Origin: Haematobia irritans
Lineage: Eukaryota > Arthropoda > Insecta > Diptera > Muscidae
Length of the DNA: 64,000 bases
Direction: 5' to 3'
NCBI RefSeq assembly: GCF_050003625.1
Contig: NC_134398.1
Span: 59,977,641 to 60,041,640, forward strand
The position numbers were made by a program, and so were the translations under genes. The notes under the pieces are model-generated. The model made no database searches. It saw only the letters and a program-made list of their open reading frames with translations, and was not told the DNA's origin. Of the stretch, positions 42,857 to 53,321 are shown piece after piece. Position 1 is the stretch's first letter. Each line of letters opens with the position of its first letter.

Positions 42857-44555
42857 TTAGTTTTCAGCCAAGAAAGGAGCAGGAGTGGGAACACACTTTT
42901 GGTTAGAGCTACCCAACATACCCAACAAACTCCAGATCTTCTTACCCTTCAACATGGCATTGACACGGGGAACAAATACTTCTTCAATGGTCTTGCTGAT
43001 TTTAGCTTGGTTACCGTTGATAACGGCAGGGATCATATATTCAATTTCATCATTGATGAATTCGTTAATCTTGCCATTGCCCAAAATACCACCAATGTTG
43101 GAGCGTACACCACCCAAACCGACAATACATTCGAATTTGTAAATCTTAATGGAGCCAAAGATGAAGGGCATCTTGTATTTGAATTGACCTTGGATGGACA
43201 AGTTTTCCAAAGCGAATTCCATGGGTCCAGAACCTTCATAACGAACAGACAAGCCCAATTCTTTCATGAAATTCATGAAAGTGTCAGTGTTCAAGATGGC
43301 AGCCTTAGCCTTCAATTCCTTAAAGTTGAAGTGGAACTTGACTTTTTTGTTCATAAGGTAAGATACCTTCAATTTCTTGATTTGCATATCATCCAAACCA
43401 TCGAAACGGAAACGGATCATTTGGATGAGGGCACTGTACAATTGAAAATTAGATAAATTAGGGATTAGTAATTAGGAAAAACGAGATCGCAAAGAAATAC
43501 AAACAACTTACTCAACAGCAGATTTAGCCAAATGGACTTCCAAATCAGGATTGGTGTATGGAGCCAATGGAGGAATACCAAGTTCGGGCCAACCGCAGGG
43601 CATTTGATTGACAAAGTTCTTGACGGCTTTCTTGGCTTGAGAGTTCAAGATCAAGCCCTTGGTTTCAGGTTCCATGGCTGAAGATAATCACATATTAAAC
43701 GATTTTTTTTTTAACAAATTGAAAAAGAAGAAAACATAATTGGGCAATCTTCATAGGCCCAAAAACAGAGTCCAGTAAGATTTATAACATACTAAAAATA
43801 TGTTTTACTAAACCAATATCTCGAAGAAAAATAGTTACATTATGAAGATGTCTTTTAATGCAAGTGGAAAAAAACTATTTTGCTTTTAAAGAGATTTTTT
43901 ATTTTTTACAAAGTATTTTCTATAAGGTCAAATAAAACCGAAGTTTGGACAAATGTTGTAATCATTATCGTCAAGATGGAATATGTTTCAGATAAGATTC
44001 TTTTGTCTAAACTTTATAACTTTAATTAATATAAAATGTTTCATTCAATAAATAATTTTTAAGAGTTGGTTGGAAGTTTGTGATCTCATTCTAGATATAT
44101 GAAAATTTAGAAATTGGAAATATTATTGGCTCAAGGAATTATTTATTCATTATAAAATTAATTCTAAAAATTATACTCAATATTGAATAACAGTTGTGAA
44201 AAAATCGAGAACATTTCGCAAACAATTCTCTTGCATATGTTTGATCTTTCAACCATTTATCTTCAAGGTAAAGACTATCAAATTTCATTTCCATAAACAA
44301 AACTAGTGAAAACTTTATAATTGTTGTTTGAACTACGTCGATATTGGCATAAGTTAAACATTATTTTTTGTTATCTTCATTTCTTTTGTCGTTTTAATAT
44401 TGAAGTAGTACACTTTTAAACTATATCACATAGATTGATCAGTGGTACTTACTCTCATCATTAATGAATTGGTTCCATTGTTCCTCGGTCAATAATTCCA
44501 CTTCGTAAGCGGCAACACAGGCCAAAAGGGCCACAAAAACTACAAAGAATTTCAT
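42857..44555 (-). CDS. Gene C: secreted JHBP / group-7-allergen-like protein (281 aa)
   Basis: Three exons: 44555-44453, 43677-43512 and 43433-42857. Intron 1 (775 bp, phase 1) runs GTAAGT...TCTTCAG and intron 2 (78 bp, phase 2) GTAAGT...TGTACAG. The joined protein reads INDE-T-MEPETKG and KSAV-D-ALIQM. The leader MKFFVVFVALLACVAA is a signal peptide. C62 is in QMPCGWPELGIPPLAP and C270 in QKCVPTPAP. GLDDMQI follows intron 2 by 11 codons, exactly as in gene B. It is 1.3 kb beyond gene B on the same strand, evidently a tandem paralogue, with the same expected role as an extracellular carrier of hydrophobic ligands. The long plus-strand frame across exon 3 (42833-43456) is a codon-bias shadow. 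Confidence 0.9.
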
Positions 44556-44610
44556 GTTTATAACTTGTTAAAACACCTTTTTCTTGTGCTCACTATGCTA
44601 AGAACACAGG

Positions 44611-44618
44611 CTTTTATA
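44611..44618 (-). promoter_or_regulatory. TATA box of gene C
   Basis: TATAAAAG on the minus strand, about 56 bases before the ATG. A TGATAAG (GATA-type) motif lies at 44846-44840. Confidence 0.7.
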
Positions 44619-44679
44619 CTCTGTCCAAAAAATTTATTGATCACCCCCTCTCTCTATGACGAAAACAAAAAACAATATC

Positions 44680-45345
44680 AAATACAAAATCCAACAAAGA
44701 GAATTGCTATATGTTACTCATTCCAAACATATAATCATTCGTAAATTTGTAATTGTTGTTGTTACTAGTATATAACCTAAATAACCTTTATATTGATTGA
44801 TTTACTCTTGTTGTGTTAATTTAGCTTGCAGTTTACAATCTTATCATTGTTTGGCTTATTTAAAGTCCACAAAATCCAAGGCGATAATAATCTATTTTGA
44901 AAATCCAAAAAGGGTTTTGAAGTGTTCAGATACTGCGCACAACTTGCAGTATCTCATCATGTTGTAGTCGATAAAATCTTTTAATAAATGCGAAATGAAT
45001 TGTATTGACGTTGTTTTCAAGTTCTTTTTAATTTTAGTTCAAGTGGTAATAGAGGATTAGATATAGGTTTAAAAGAAATGTTGGCAAAAGCCAGCAGTTT
45101 CAATTACTATAGAATTATTCCACGCGTACGCAAACTTGAGGGGGGTTATGTTTCACAATTAATGCAACTTACCAGCTACATGCGTAAAAATATTGTATTT
45201 TGTTAATAGATATTGGCTTTGTTTAAAGAATTTTGGAATTGATTTGAAACCATAGAATTATTAAGACCTTGAAATCATATAAGTCTTCATAGTAAAGGAA
45301 ATTTAAGGAAACATCACTTTTTTAAGTCAATATTTTATAGGTAAA
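44680..45345. other. Upstream and intergenic DNA of gene C
   Basis: Unique AT-rich sequence with scattered GATAA motifs (about 44840-44890). No gene seen. Confidence 0.5.
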
Positions 45346-45351
45346 GTTAGG

Positions 45352-45505
45352 TTACCAATGGTGTCAAGCCCGATATTTCTGGCTTAGTTAGACTATTCAG
45401 TCCATTGGGATACCACAGTGATGACCTTTTCTCTTATCATTAGTGCTGCACATTTTCATGTTTAGCTCAATGACAGGGGACCTCCATTTTATAGACTAGT
45501 CCCAA
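45352..45505 (-). mobile_element. SINE body fragment
   Basis: A diverged reverse copy (GACTATTCAGTCCATTGGGA, then GTTTAGCTCAATGACAGGGG). The head is absent. Confidence 0.65.
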
Positions 45506-45818
45506 ACAAAGTTGATACTCGTTCCATAAATACTCTACCAAAATTTAAAAAAAAAATTTACCAAAAATCTACCAAATTTACAAAAAATCTTATCTTGAAG
45601 TTGTTGATCATTTTTTTTTTTTTTGTTATTATGACAAAAAAAAACATGTTTTCTTCTTCTTTTTTCATTTTAGAAGTTTATTTCAGTATGTATTTGAAAT
45701 ATTACATGTTATGATCTCTCCTACAAGCGACAATATTTCGGACGTATAAATAACTTTTTAAATGTAAATGTGTCTAATCTTAAATATTTTAAGGATTTAG
45801 CTTGCACAAGCAAGGGGA

Positions 45819-46148
45819 AGTTACTACTTCTTTAAATAGGGAGAACTTACTCACAATGGACTTTCAGGGTATGACCCAATATGAAAATTAAAATTTTTAA
45901 TGTTATTGAATTTATAGGAAATTTTGTCAAAATTTTACTTCTATAGAAAATTTTGTCAAAAATTTCTATAGAAGTAAACGGAAAGTTACTACTTCTTTAA
46001 AAAGGGAGAACTTACTCACAATGGACCTTGAGGGTATGACCCAACACGAAAATTAAAATTTTTAATGATATTGAATTTATAGGAAATTTTGTCAAATTTT
46101 TTACTTCTATATAAAATGTTGTCCAAATTTTATTTCTACAGAAAATAG
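45819..46148. repeat. 165-bp tandem duplication
   Basis: AGTTACTACTTCTTTAAA starts at 45819 and 45984. Each unit ends in the ATTTTGTCAAAATTTT / TTCTATAGAA subrepeat seen (reversed) in H1. Confidence 0.8.
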
Positions 46149-46209
46149 AAGTACCTCTTAGTTGTAGAGAAGTATTTTGAAAAATCTACCAGTACATCAT
46201 GAATTCTAC

Positions 46210-47640
46210 CAAACAGTAAAAAATCTCAAAATCTGCAAGGCGGTCTTTGTTTAACGAGGGCTTCTAAATCTTTATTAAAATAATTTTCTAACTTTTACAT
46301 ATATAAACAAAATGATAGTCGACTTTTGGTGATTACAATCCCTAACTCAGATTGGTGGGTTATAAACAATATAATAAACTGTCAATAGCAGAAATATGTA
46401 CACATAAACAATTATCAACGAAAAATTTCAAATTAAAATTTAAATTGAATTCAATTTTCAATTACAAATTTCATTGGTTCAACAAATTTTTTAATAGAAA
46501 AAAAAATCATAGAAATTGGTAGTATCAATGAAATTTTTAATTGGATCAATTAATTTTATAATTGGCGTTGGTGATTGATGGTATAATTTCTGAAATTGTT
46601 AAAAACATACAAAATTAATTAAAATTAGGAAAATTTAGGAAAATGATTGAAATTTTTAGAGTTTTATTTAAAATTTAATTAAATAAAAAATAATTCCAAT
46701 TACAAATATAATTGAAAATTTTGGTGAGAAATAGTTACTTTCATACTCATATCCAAAGAAAAATCCAACCATAGATCTATGGGGCAAATAACCGGATTCT
46801 GCGGCAAAAAGTCAGTTTTTCGCTAGTTTAAATTGTAAAAACTGATAACGTCATTCTGTTTCAGACATCCCAGTAGCTCGAAATACAAAATATTAGAAAA
46901 ATATGGCAACTCATTGCTTTTAAAACAATCTGGCAAAGTTGGCTGTAGATAATTTACATTGTGAATCGCTACTCAAAAAAACATATTGTAGAAAATTGGC
47001 TGTAAAAAATAAACTAATAAGCGAATCTACATTGTGTAAAACGGAAAATAGTATTACAGGTACGTAAACTAATATAAATATAATAATAAATATTAATATA
47101 ATATTATAATAAATATTAAAAATTAGTTTGTGTTTGTGCGAAAAGAAATGTGTTGTGTTTAAGTGGTAAGTTTTTGTTTTATAATTTTCATGTAATGGTT
47201 ATGTTTCGTGGAATGGTACTTTCTGTATTCACGTGTATTCACCGACATTTTGATATGGGAAGCAAGGTTATTCTGTGTACTTTCATGTGGTTATAAGTTT
47301 AATTCCGGCAGCGTCCGGCTTATAATGAAAAATTTTAAAAAAGTCAAAAAGTTCAGTGTTTCTAAAAGTTTGAACTCGTAACATTTTGACTGCAAAAAGG
47401 TCGAAATGCCTTTAGTGTCGTATTCCACATTTTCAAAGAATGCAAAGTAAGCCTGCATGGCATCAATAATTAAGAAAACATGTATTATTTTCGCTCGAGC
47501 CAAACAAAAATGGAAGAAACACAAAGAGCAGATGCGTCCCATTGGCTGTTTGCGGGAAATGCTTCATATAAATAAAAGTTATAATAAAGACTTGATCATG
47601 CAAAGAAGGACTCGAGGATTCACAGAATAAGAGATCTTTT
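46210..47640. other. AT-rich intergenic DNA
   Basis: Includes an AT-rich dispersed tract at 46430-46740. The minus-strand 83-residue frame at 47291-47542 has no recognised domain. Confidence 0.5.
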
Positions 47641-47647
47641 CAATAGA

Positions 47648-48180
47648 GCCATCCTTGTGTGCAATTTGAAGCAAACTTAGGTGAAACTCTGGCCTCTGGG
47701 ACCAATAAAGTGCGCATACGGTGAACGATATATATGAAAGCTATATCTAAATCTGAACCGATTTTCACCACATTTGGCATGTATTGCTAGAATGTTAATT
47801 CTGCTCCCTGTGCAAAATTTCACGTAAATCAGAGTAAAACTTTGGTCGCTGTGGTCACATTTGTGTAAATCGGACGAAGCATATATATGGGAGCTATATT
47901 TAAATCTAAACCGATTTCAACCAAATGTAGCACACTTGCAAATACTATCAATTTTACCCTTTGTGCAAAATTTGAAGAAAATCGGAGTGAAACTATGGCT
48001 TCTTGGGCCTTATATGTGCGTATCGGGCGTAAGATTTATATGGGAGCTATATCTAAATCTTAACCGATTTCCTCCCAAATCAATAGGGCTCTATCCTGAC
48101 CCAATACACATACGTGTGCAAAATTCAAAGTCAATTGGTCTAAAATTGCGACCTAGACACTGAATACAAAACCACAGTCT
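47648..48180 (+). repeat. Helentron-like subfamily 3 fragment (H5)
   Basis: Three diverged units of GGGAGCTATATCTAAATCTG / AACCGATTTC type, then CAATAGGGCTCTATCCTGAC as near the 3' part of H3. Both true ends are missing. Confidence 0.65.
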
Positions 48181-48355
48181 AGTGCAGGGTGTAAATATTA
48201 ACGGTTTCAATGGGCGGATCGATCTGAAAATGTCTATGAGCTCTTCTGACGTTATGTACAACATGTGTTCCAAATTTTAAACCGTAAGTGCATTTTTGTA
48301 GTTTTTGCCTCAAAATCCGGTCGTTGGCCCCATAGTGCATACCTACCAAAAAAAA

Positions 48356-48862
48356 TTTGGAAGTTCTTCCAAACGCACACCTTTAAAAGCACTTCCAAAA
48401 GATGTACTCCCAAAGATGTTCTTTATTTTAACTACACAGGAAGTTTATTTTAATTCAATTATTTATAACTCACTTTTTTTCTTATTTTTAATGCGAAATT
48501 TTATTTAAAAAAGGTTAAAAACAGAGTAAGCATTAATAAAATGGTACCAAAATATTGCGAATTTTTCAAAATATTTTAATTCAAACGTTTCAGAAAAGCG
48601 TTAGAATGTATTAAAATCCATAACATTATAAAAGTTATTTATTTAGCAAAATATCGTAAAGTTTTTTAATTCACCTCGAAAACAATGAATTTGGATCACA
48701 CCTTAAGAAGTGACGCAAATTCAGTGCAACGGCTGTTGAAATGGTGGACATCCGTCCTATGACAAGCGATGTTAAATTCATCGCTTCTGCGCCAATTTTG
48801 CACCACTTCCGGATCCAAAAATAATATTTTCACTACTTTTGTGGCGATGCTTTTTTGCTGGG
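48356..48862 (+). mobile_element. MITE family Y, complete copy with TA duplication
   Basis: A 507-bp element. TA flanks at 48354-48355 and 48863-48864. The right end is GCTTTTTTGCTGGG; the left end is eroded (CCAAAAAAAATTTGG). Body blocks: CTTCCAAA, TTCAGTGCAACGGCTGTTG, CATCCGTCCTATGACAAGC, CACCACTTCCGGATCC. Non-coding. Confidence 0.8.
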
Positions 48863-48869
48863 TAGTTAT

Positions 48870-50270
48870 AATCGGAAAATTCATAAAAAAGTTTTATATT
48901 AAAATATATAACGGCAAAATAATTATAAATAAACTACAATACAAGATTGACTTGCATTTTAGCCGTTAACTTTTTATTTAGACCATAGCAAATATACTGA
49001 AAATACAATTAATTTTTTAATCAGGTATATTTGTTATTTTGTGATTGATCGTTATTGAAGCAATTTCAATTAAAACATAATGAATCAGAAAAAAATCTGT
49101 GTAGCATGCAGAAAAAATATCACCAAACTACTTAAAATTAAAAAATTGTTTGCAATTGAAAACATAATCAATTAAAAAATAACTTATGCAACTAACTTTT
49201 TAATCAAAAAAAAAAAAAAAGCAAACAGTTAAGAAAACAATTTAACACTAGTATATTATTAATTAAAATATTAGTTATTCCAATTAATATTTTAATTTAA
49301 AAAAATATTTCCGATTAAATATAGAATTGAAAAATTTGGTCGGAAATAATTAGTTTCTTTTTTCATACAAAGAAAATTCAAGTTTAATTATAATCGGAAA
49401 ATGCATAAGAAATTAAAATATCTATAACAATTTTTAGTGAAAACACCGAAGAAATCAATTAGATTTTTAATCAGGTATTTTTGTTATTTCTAATCAATTA
49501 TGTGAGTGATCGTTTTCGAGATTGAAGACATTTCAATTAAAAACTTAATTTCGTGATTGAATGAGAAGAAATGAATATGCATTCTTGAATTATACGACGG
49601 TTTGTTATAATAATTTTTAAAATAAAGTTTTCAAAATTTAAGTCTCACATGTGGACCGAACTAGTATTAAAGATCACTTTTAATAAGACACATAAGTTGA
49701 TTCAAGGTTTCTATAAATTTTCCTTTTTATTTTTATTTCCTTACAGAGTTTTTCTCGAAATCATTGTATTGAATACGGTTTAATAAGGAAATAACTTTTT
49801 TCAAAAATCACAATTTTCGACACCATAGACTTTAATATCATAGAAAAAATTAAAAAAAAAATCACTCATTTCCCATTGCAATTTGGACCAAAAAAATTAA
49901 TTTCGGATTTTTGTGACTTTCTTATTTATTTACTTTTTGCCCGAATCGATTTGTACGATCTTCAAAGTTTGATAAATGTCATGAACTTTAGTTATTTAAA
50001 TACTATAAGTGAATTAAATTTATGAAACATAAGAAGTATAGCAATTGCAGTTAATTAATTGGCAAACGGAAATAATTACTTGTAATATGTGTTAAATATA
50101 TAGGTTTCATATTACTGATTTCCATATTAATTGCTTTACAATGCATATAAAATACCTGCATGCCGTACATAATTGAATATATTATTATATTGTTGCATTG
50201 AAACATTTAGTGTTACACAGAAATTATTCGAAAATAATTTTAAACGTAAAATCGTCATTATTTTTTTGCC
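48870..50270. repeat. AT-rich dispersed repeats
   Basis: Two related units (about 48960-49320 and 49360-49580) share GAAAATTCATAA / GAAAATGCATAA and TTTTAATCAGGTAT. No ends or gene defined. Confidence 0.45.
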
Positions 50271-50274
50271 CTTC

Positions 50275-50958
50275 CACACCCTAAAAAATCGCTTCTGTAA
50301 CATATGTTATACCCCAAACACGTTCTGCTTCAAACATATATATTTTCAGGATTGGTTCAAACAAAATATTGTTTGTATTGTTCAAACATACTATGTTTCA
50401 CCTTAGGCATTCACTGTTAGGAAGAAATATTAATGCAATTTTCTTTGTGTGTATATATTTTTAAGGCGCGAATTGGTTACATCCATTATATTAACATAGG
50501 TTAGTTTAGGCAGCAGCCCGATGTATCAGGCTCACTTAGACTATTCAGTCCAATGTGATACCACATTGTTGAATTTCTCTCTTATCACTGAGTGCTGCCC
50601 GATTCCATGTTAAGCTCAATGACAAGGGACCTCCTTTTTATAGCCGACTCCGAACGGCGTTCCACATTGCAGTGAAACCACTTACCATCATTTTACTTGA
50701 AGTATACTCTCTTTCTAAACACATATATATTTATAGGCTATTTCTAAATTAATATATGTCTGCATCAAACATATTATATTTACAAAAATTGTATGTCCCA
50801 AACATATGTTCTAAGATATTAACATATATGCTCAAACATATTATGCTAGTTTATGGACATTATATGCTTGCACTTAAAAATAATGTGTTACAAAATTTGA
50901 GTTCCAAACATATAATTTTTACACCCAAACATATGAAAAACAGTCTTTTTCGTCCGTG
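50275..50958 (+). mobile_element. Element family Z, copy 3, with a nested SINE
   Basis: Left end CACACCCTAAAAAATCGC; right end TCTTTTTCGTCCGTG. Arms with CAAACATAT/ATATGTTTG motifs surround a reversed SINE body at 50498-50692. Confidence 0.7.
50498..50692 (-). mobile_element. SINE body nested in element Z
   Basis: AACATAGGTTAGTTTAGGCA, then CACTGAGTGCTGCCCGATTC and ACGGCGTTCCACATTGCAG. The head is absent. Confidence 0.7.
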
Positions 50959-51423
50959 CAGAATGGACATAATTATTGGTCTAGAGGTGATACTGAATTC
51001 AATTACTTTTCGAATCAATTTTTTGAGGCGCTATGAATATGGACCCCATGAAAATGAGCCTAAAACCCAAATGAAAACGAATTCCAAAAAGTTATATTGA
51101 ACACAAAAACACCAAAGTTTCATTTTATTTCTTAGGTCCGTTTGCGTTATGAAAACAAATGCAATATGAAAATGAACCCCAATTTCCTTTTTGGGATTGT
51201 GCTCCGCTTTCAACACACAAAAATTAATACATTTTTACATACTCAGTAATTCATATTTAAATTTTGGTTTTAAAACATCATATTTTTTCCATCAGTCATT
51301 TAAATCAAAAGAGAATATGACCTAATTTTAGATTGGGGTTGATTTTTATGTTTCAATAACATTTTGAAGGCGCTCATATTCATTATGATGAGTCGTCCGG
51401 CTTCATGAAATAACTCCCCAAAA

Positions 51424-51740
51424 TGAAAAATGAAATAAGTCCCCGATTTCCTCTACAGAGAACAAAAGCAACGATTTTTGGGTTGTTATTTCATATTTTT
51501 GGGTCCTATTTCATTTCCAATTATGGAGAGTTATTTCAAATGAAATAACTCCCAAATAAGTCCCCATGAAATAAATCCCCAAATTGAAAAATGAAATAAG
51601 TCCCCAATTTCCTATACAGAGAACAAAAACAACGATTTTTTGGGAGTTACTTCATATTTTTTGGGACCTATTTCATTTCCAATTATGGAGAGTTATTTCA
51701 AATGAAATAACTCCCAAATTTGTCATAGTGAAGTACTTCC
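51424..51740. repeat. 161-bp tandem duplication within the MULE-like element
   Basis: TGAAAAATGAAATAAGTCCCC-type starts at 51424 and 51585, with both units continuing through CAGAGAACAAAA and TTTCATTTCCAATTATGG. Confidence 0.8.
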
Positions 51741-51868
51741 CCAATATGGATTTTAAGGAGTTATTTCATTTTCTTAAATTTTAAAATAATTCATAACAGT
51801 AGTAGCAAGTTGTTATGAATATTATGCTCAGTTTTTGGAAAAAAGACGTGAAGCGATGATGGTATAAA

Positions 51869-52261
51869 ATGAATTACGAATTTATAAACGGGTGTAGAAA
51901 AAATAGGGAATTACCCTACGTTGTGGATCAAAAAATGATTTGTCAAAAGAAATCTGTATACAATGGTGTACAAAAATATGAGTGCGAGATTAAATCGTGT
52001 AAAGCGAAAGAAATTCGGGCGAATTTTTTAATTTCTGTGTCTCGTACGCTCCAAAAAATAAAAAATATTTTGCTTTTGCATTCACCGAATGGTATGTCCT
52101 TCACTCCTTCTTCAGCAAAAGCAAAATTCGCGTGTTTTTTTTTAATTGTATGTCCTTCACTCCTTCTTCAGCAAAAGCGAGAAACAGAAATTCAAAAATT
52201 CGAGCGAATTCCAGAAGATGCACTCCCAATGATGGTTGAAACTTGGTTTTCATACTTTTAA
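51869..52261 (+). pseudogene. FLYWCH-like zinc-finger relic in the MULE-like element
   Basis: The frame contains PYVVDQKMICQKK, then YECEIKSCKAKEIRANF and a later HSPNG (about residues 15-75). The Cys-x4-Cys followed by basic residues, and a downstream His, resemble the FLYWCH fold (WRKY-GCM1 type), a DNA-binding module common in animal MULE transposases. After about residue 80 the frame runs through a 58-bp direct duplication (CTTCACTCCTTCTTCAGC at about 52099 and 52157) and into the nested family-Y copy, so the rest is not original protein. No Met-initiated intact gene is evident. The call is tentative because the aromatic core residues are imperfect. Confidence 0.4.
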
Positions 52262-52687
52262 TAGGTAATTTTAACTTTTTTTGTTTCAAATAGGTTAAAA
52301 ACTTTGTAAGAATTCATAAAATGGTACAAGTCGTTTAAATTTTGTCAAAAAATGCTAAATCCAATCTGAAAAATTGTGAATTTTTGAAAATATTTGAGGT
52401 CAAACGTTTCCGACAAGCGTTAGAATCCATTAAAAATTATAAAAAATTATACAAATTATTTATTTGACAAAATATCATAGAATTTTTTAATTTACATCCA
52501 AAACATTAAATTCGGATCGCACCTAAAGAAGTGATGCAAATTCAGTGCAACGGCTGTTGAAATGGAGGACTTCCGTCCTTTGACAAGCCCATGTTAAATT
52601 CATCGCTTCTGCGTCAATTTTGCACCACTTCCGGATCCAAAAAAAAAACATATTCATTACTTTTTTGGCGAAGCATTTTATGCTGGC
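52230..52687 (+). mobile_element. MITE family Y nested in the MULE-like element
   Basis: Starts around AGATGCACTCCCAATGATG and ends GGCGAAGCATTTTATGCTGG. It includes ATGCAAATTCAGTGCAACGG and TTTGACAAGCCCATG. The left terminal repeat is eroded. Confidence 0.65.
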
Positions 52688-53321
52688 ATATTACCATAAA
52701 ATGTTATTGTTATATTTATAAAATTGTAACGAATGTCAAATGAGACTCCTGGCTGATATCGTATCAAAGGGATTGGACAGATACGATTGTCCACATTGCC
52801 GTACTTCAGTCAAAAATTGTTAAATAAATATGCTACTTCATGGGTTAGAAGTTGAAATTGTTATGAACAAAAATTAAGAAATATTGTATTTAATTCATAA
52901 ATGTCTTATTATTGTTTCTACGAAATAAGTCCCCAAAATATTGGGGATATATTTCATTTTGCGATTTAGGGATTTATTTCATTTTTGGGGTATAATTTCA
53001 TAAAATATTTTTGGGATTTACTTCATAATGAAATAAGCCCTCAATTTGGGAACTTATTGCATTTTGGGGAGTTCCCTAATGGGAACTTATTTTATGGTAC
53101 CGAGTCGTCCAACTTTTGGGGCCTGTTCTATTTGGGGTTCATATTCTTGGGGTCAATATTCATACTGCCATTTTTTGATTGATTCAATTACAAAATGGAT
53201 TTTGACAAAAAATTATTAGTATAATAAATAAACTAATTATTAGATTTTATATATACTTTTGATTGGACTTGAACTAAATAAATAAATTTTCCATTAAAAT
53301 TTGCATTAAATCAATTAAAAC

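Larger units (their letters stand above)
51027..53169 (+). mobile_element. MULE-like transposon with perfect 9-bp target duplication
   Basis: A 2143-bp element flanked by ATTTTTTGA on both sides (51018-51026 and 53170-53178). The ends are GGCGCTATGAATAT (left) and, read inward from the right, GGCAGTATGAATAT. Nine-base duplications are typical of Mutator-like elements. The subterminal parts are crowded with GAAATAA-CTCCCC and GGGGA-TTATTTC motifs, including a 161-bp tandem duplication. A FLYWCH-like relic (51869-52261) supports the MULE call, because animal MULEs often carry that zinc finger. A family-Y copy (52230-52687) is nested inside. No DDE domain remains. Confidence 0.65.

Noticed and set aside
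42833..43456. 207-residue plus-strand frame opposite gene C exon 3
   Set aside because: It is the antisense of a well-supported exon with consistent splice sites. Long antisense frames also occur opposite genes B (38909-39349) and D (56372-56881), reflecting codon bias.
47291..47542. 83-residue minus-strand frame near AT-rich repeats
   Set aside because: No domain, no signal peptide of convincing form, and no promoter or splice context.
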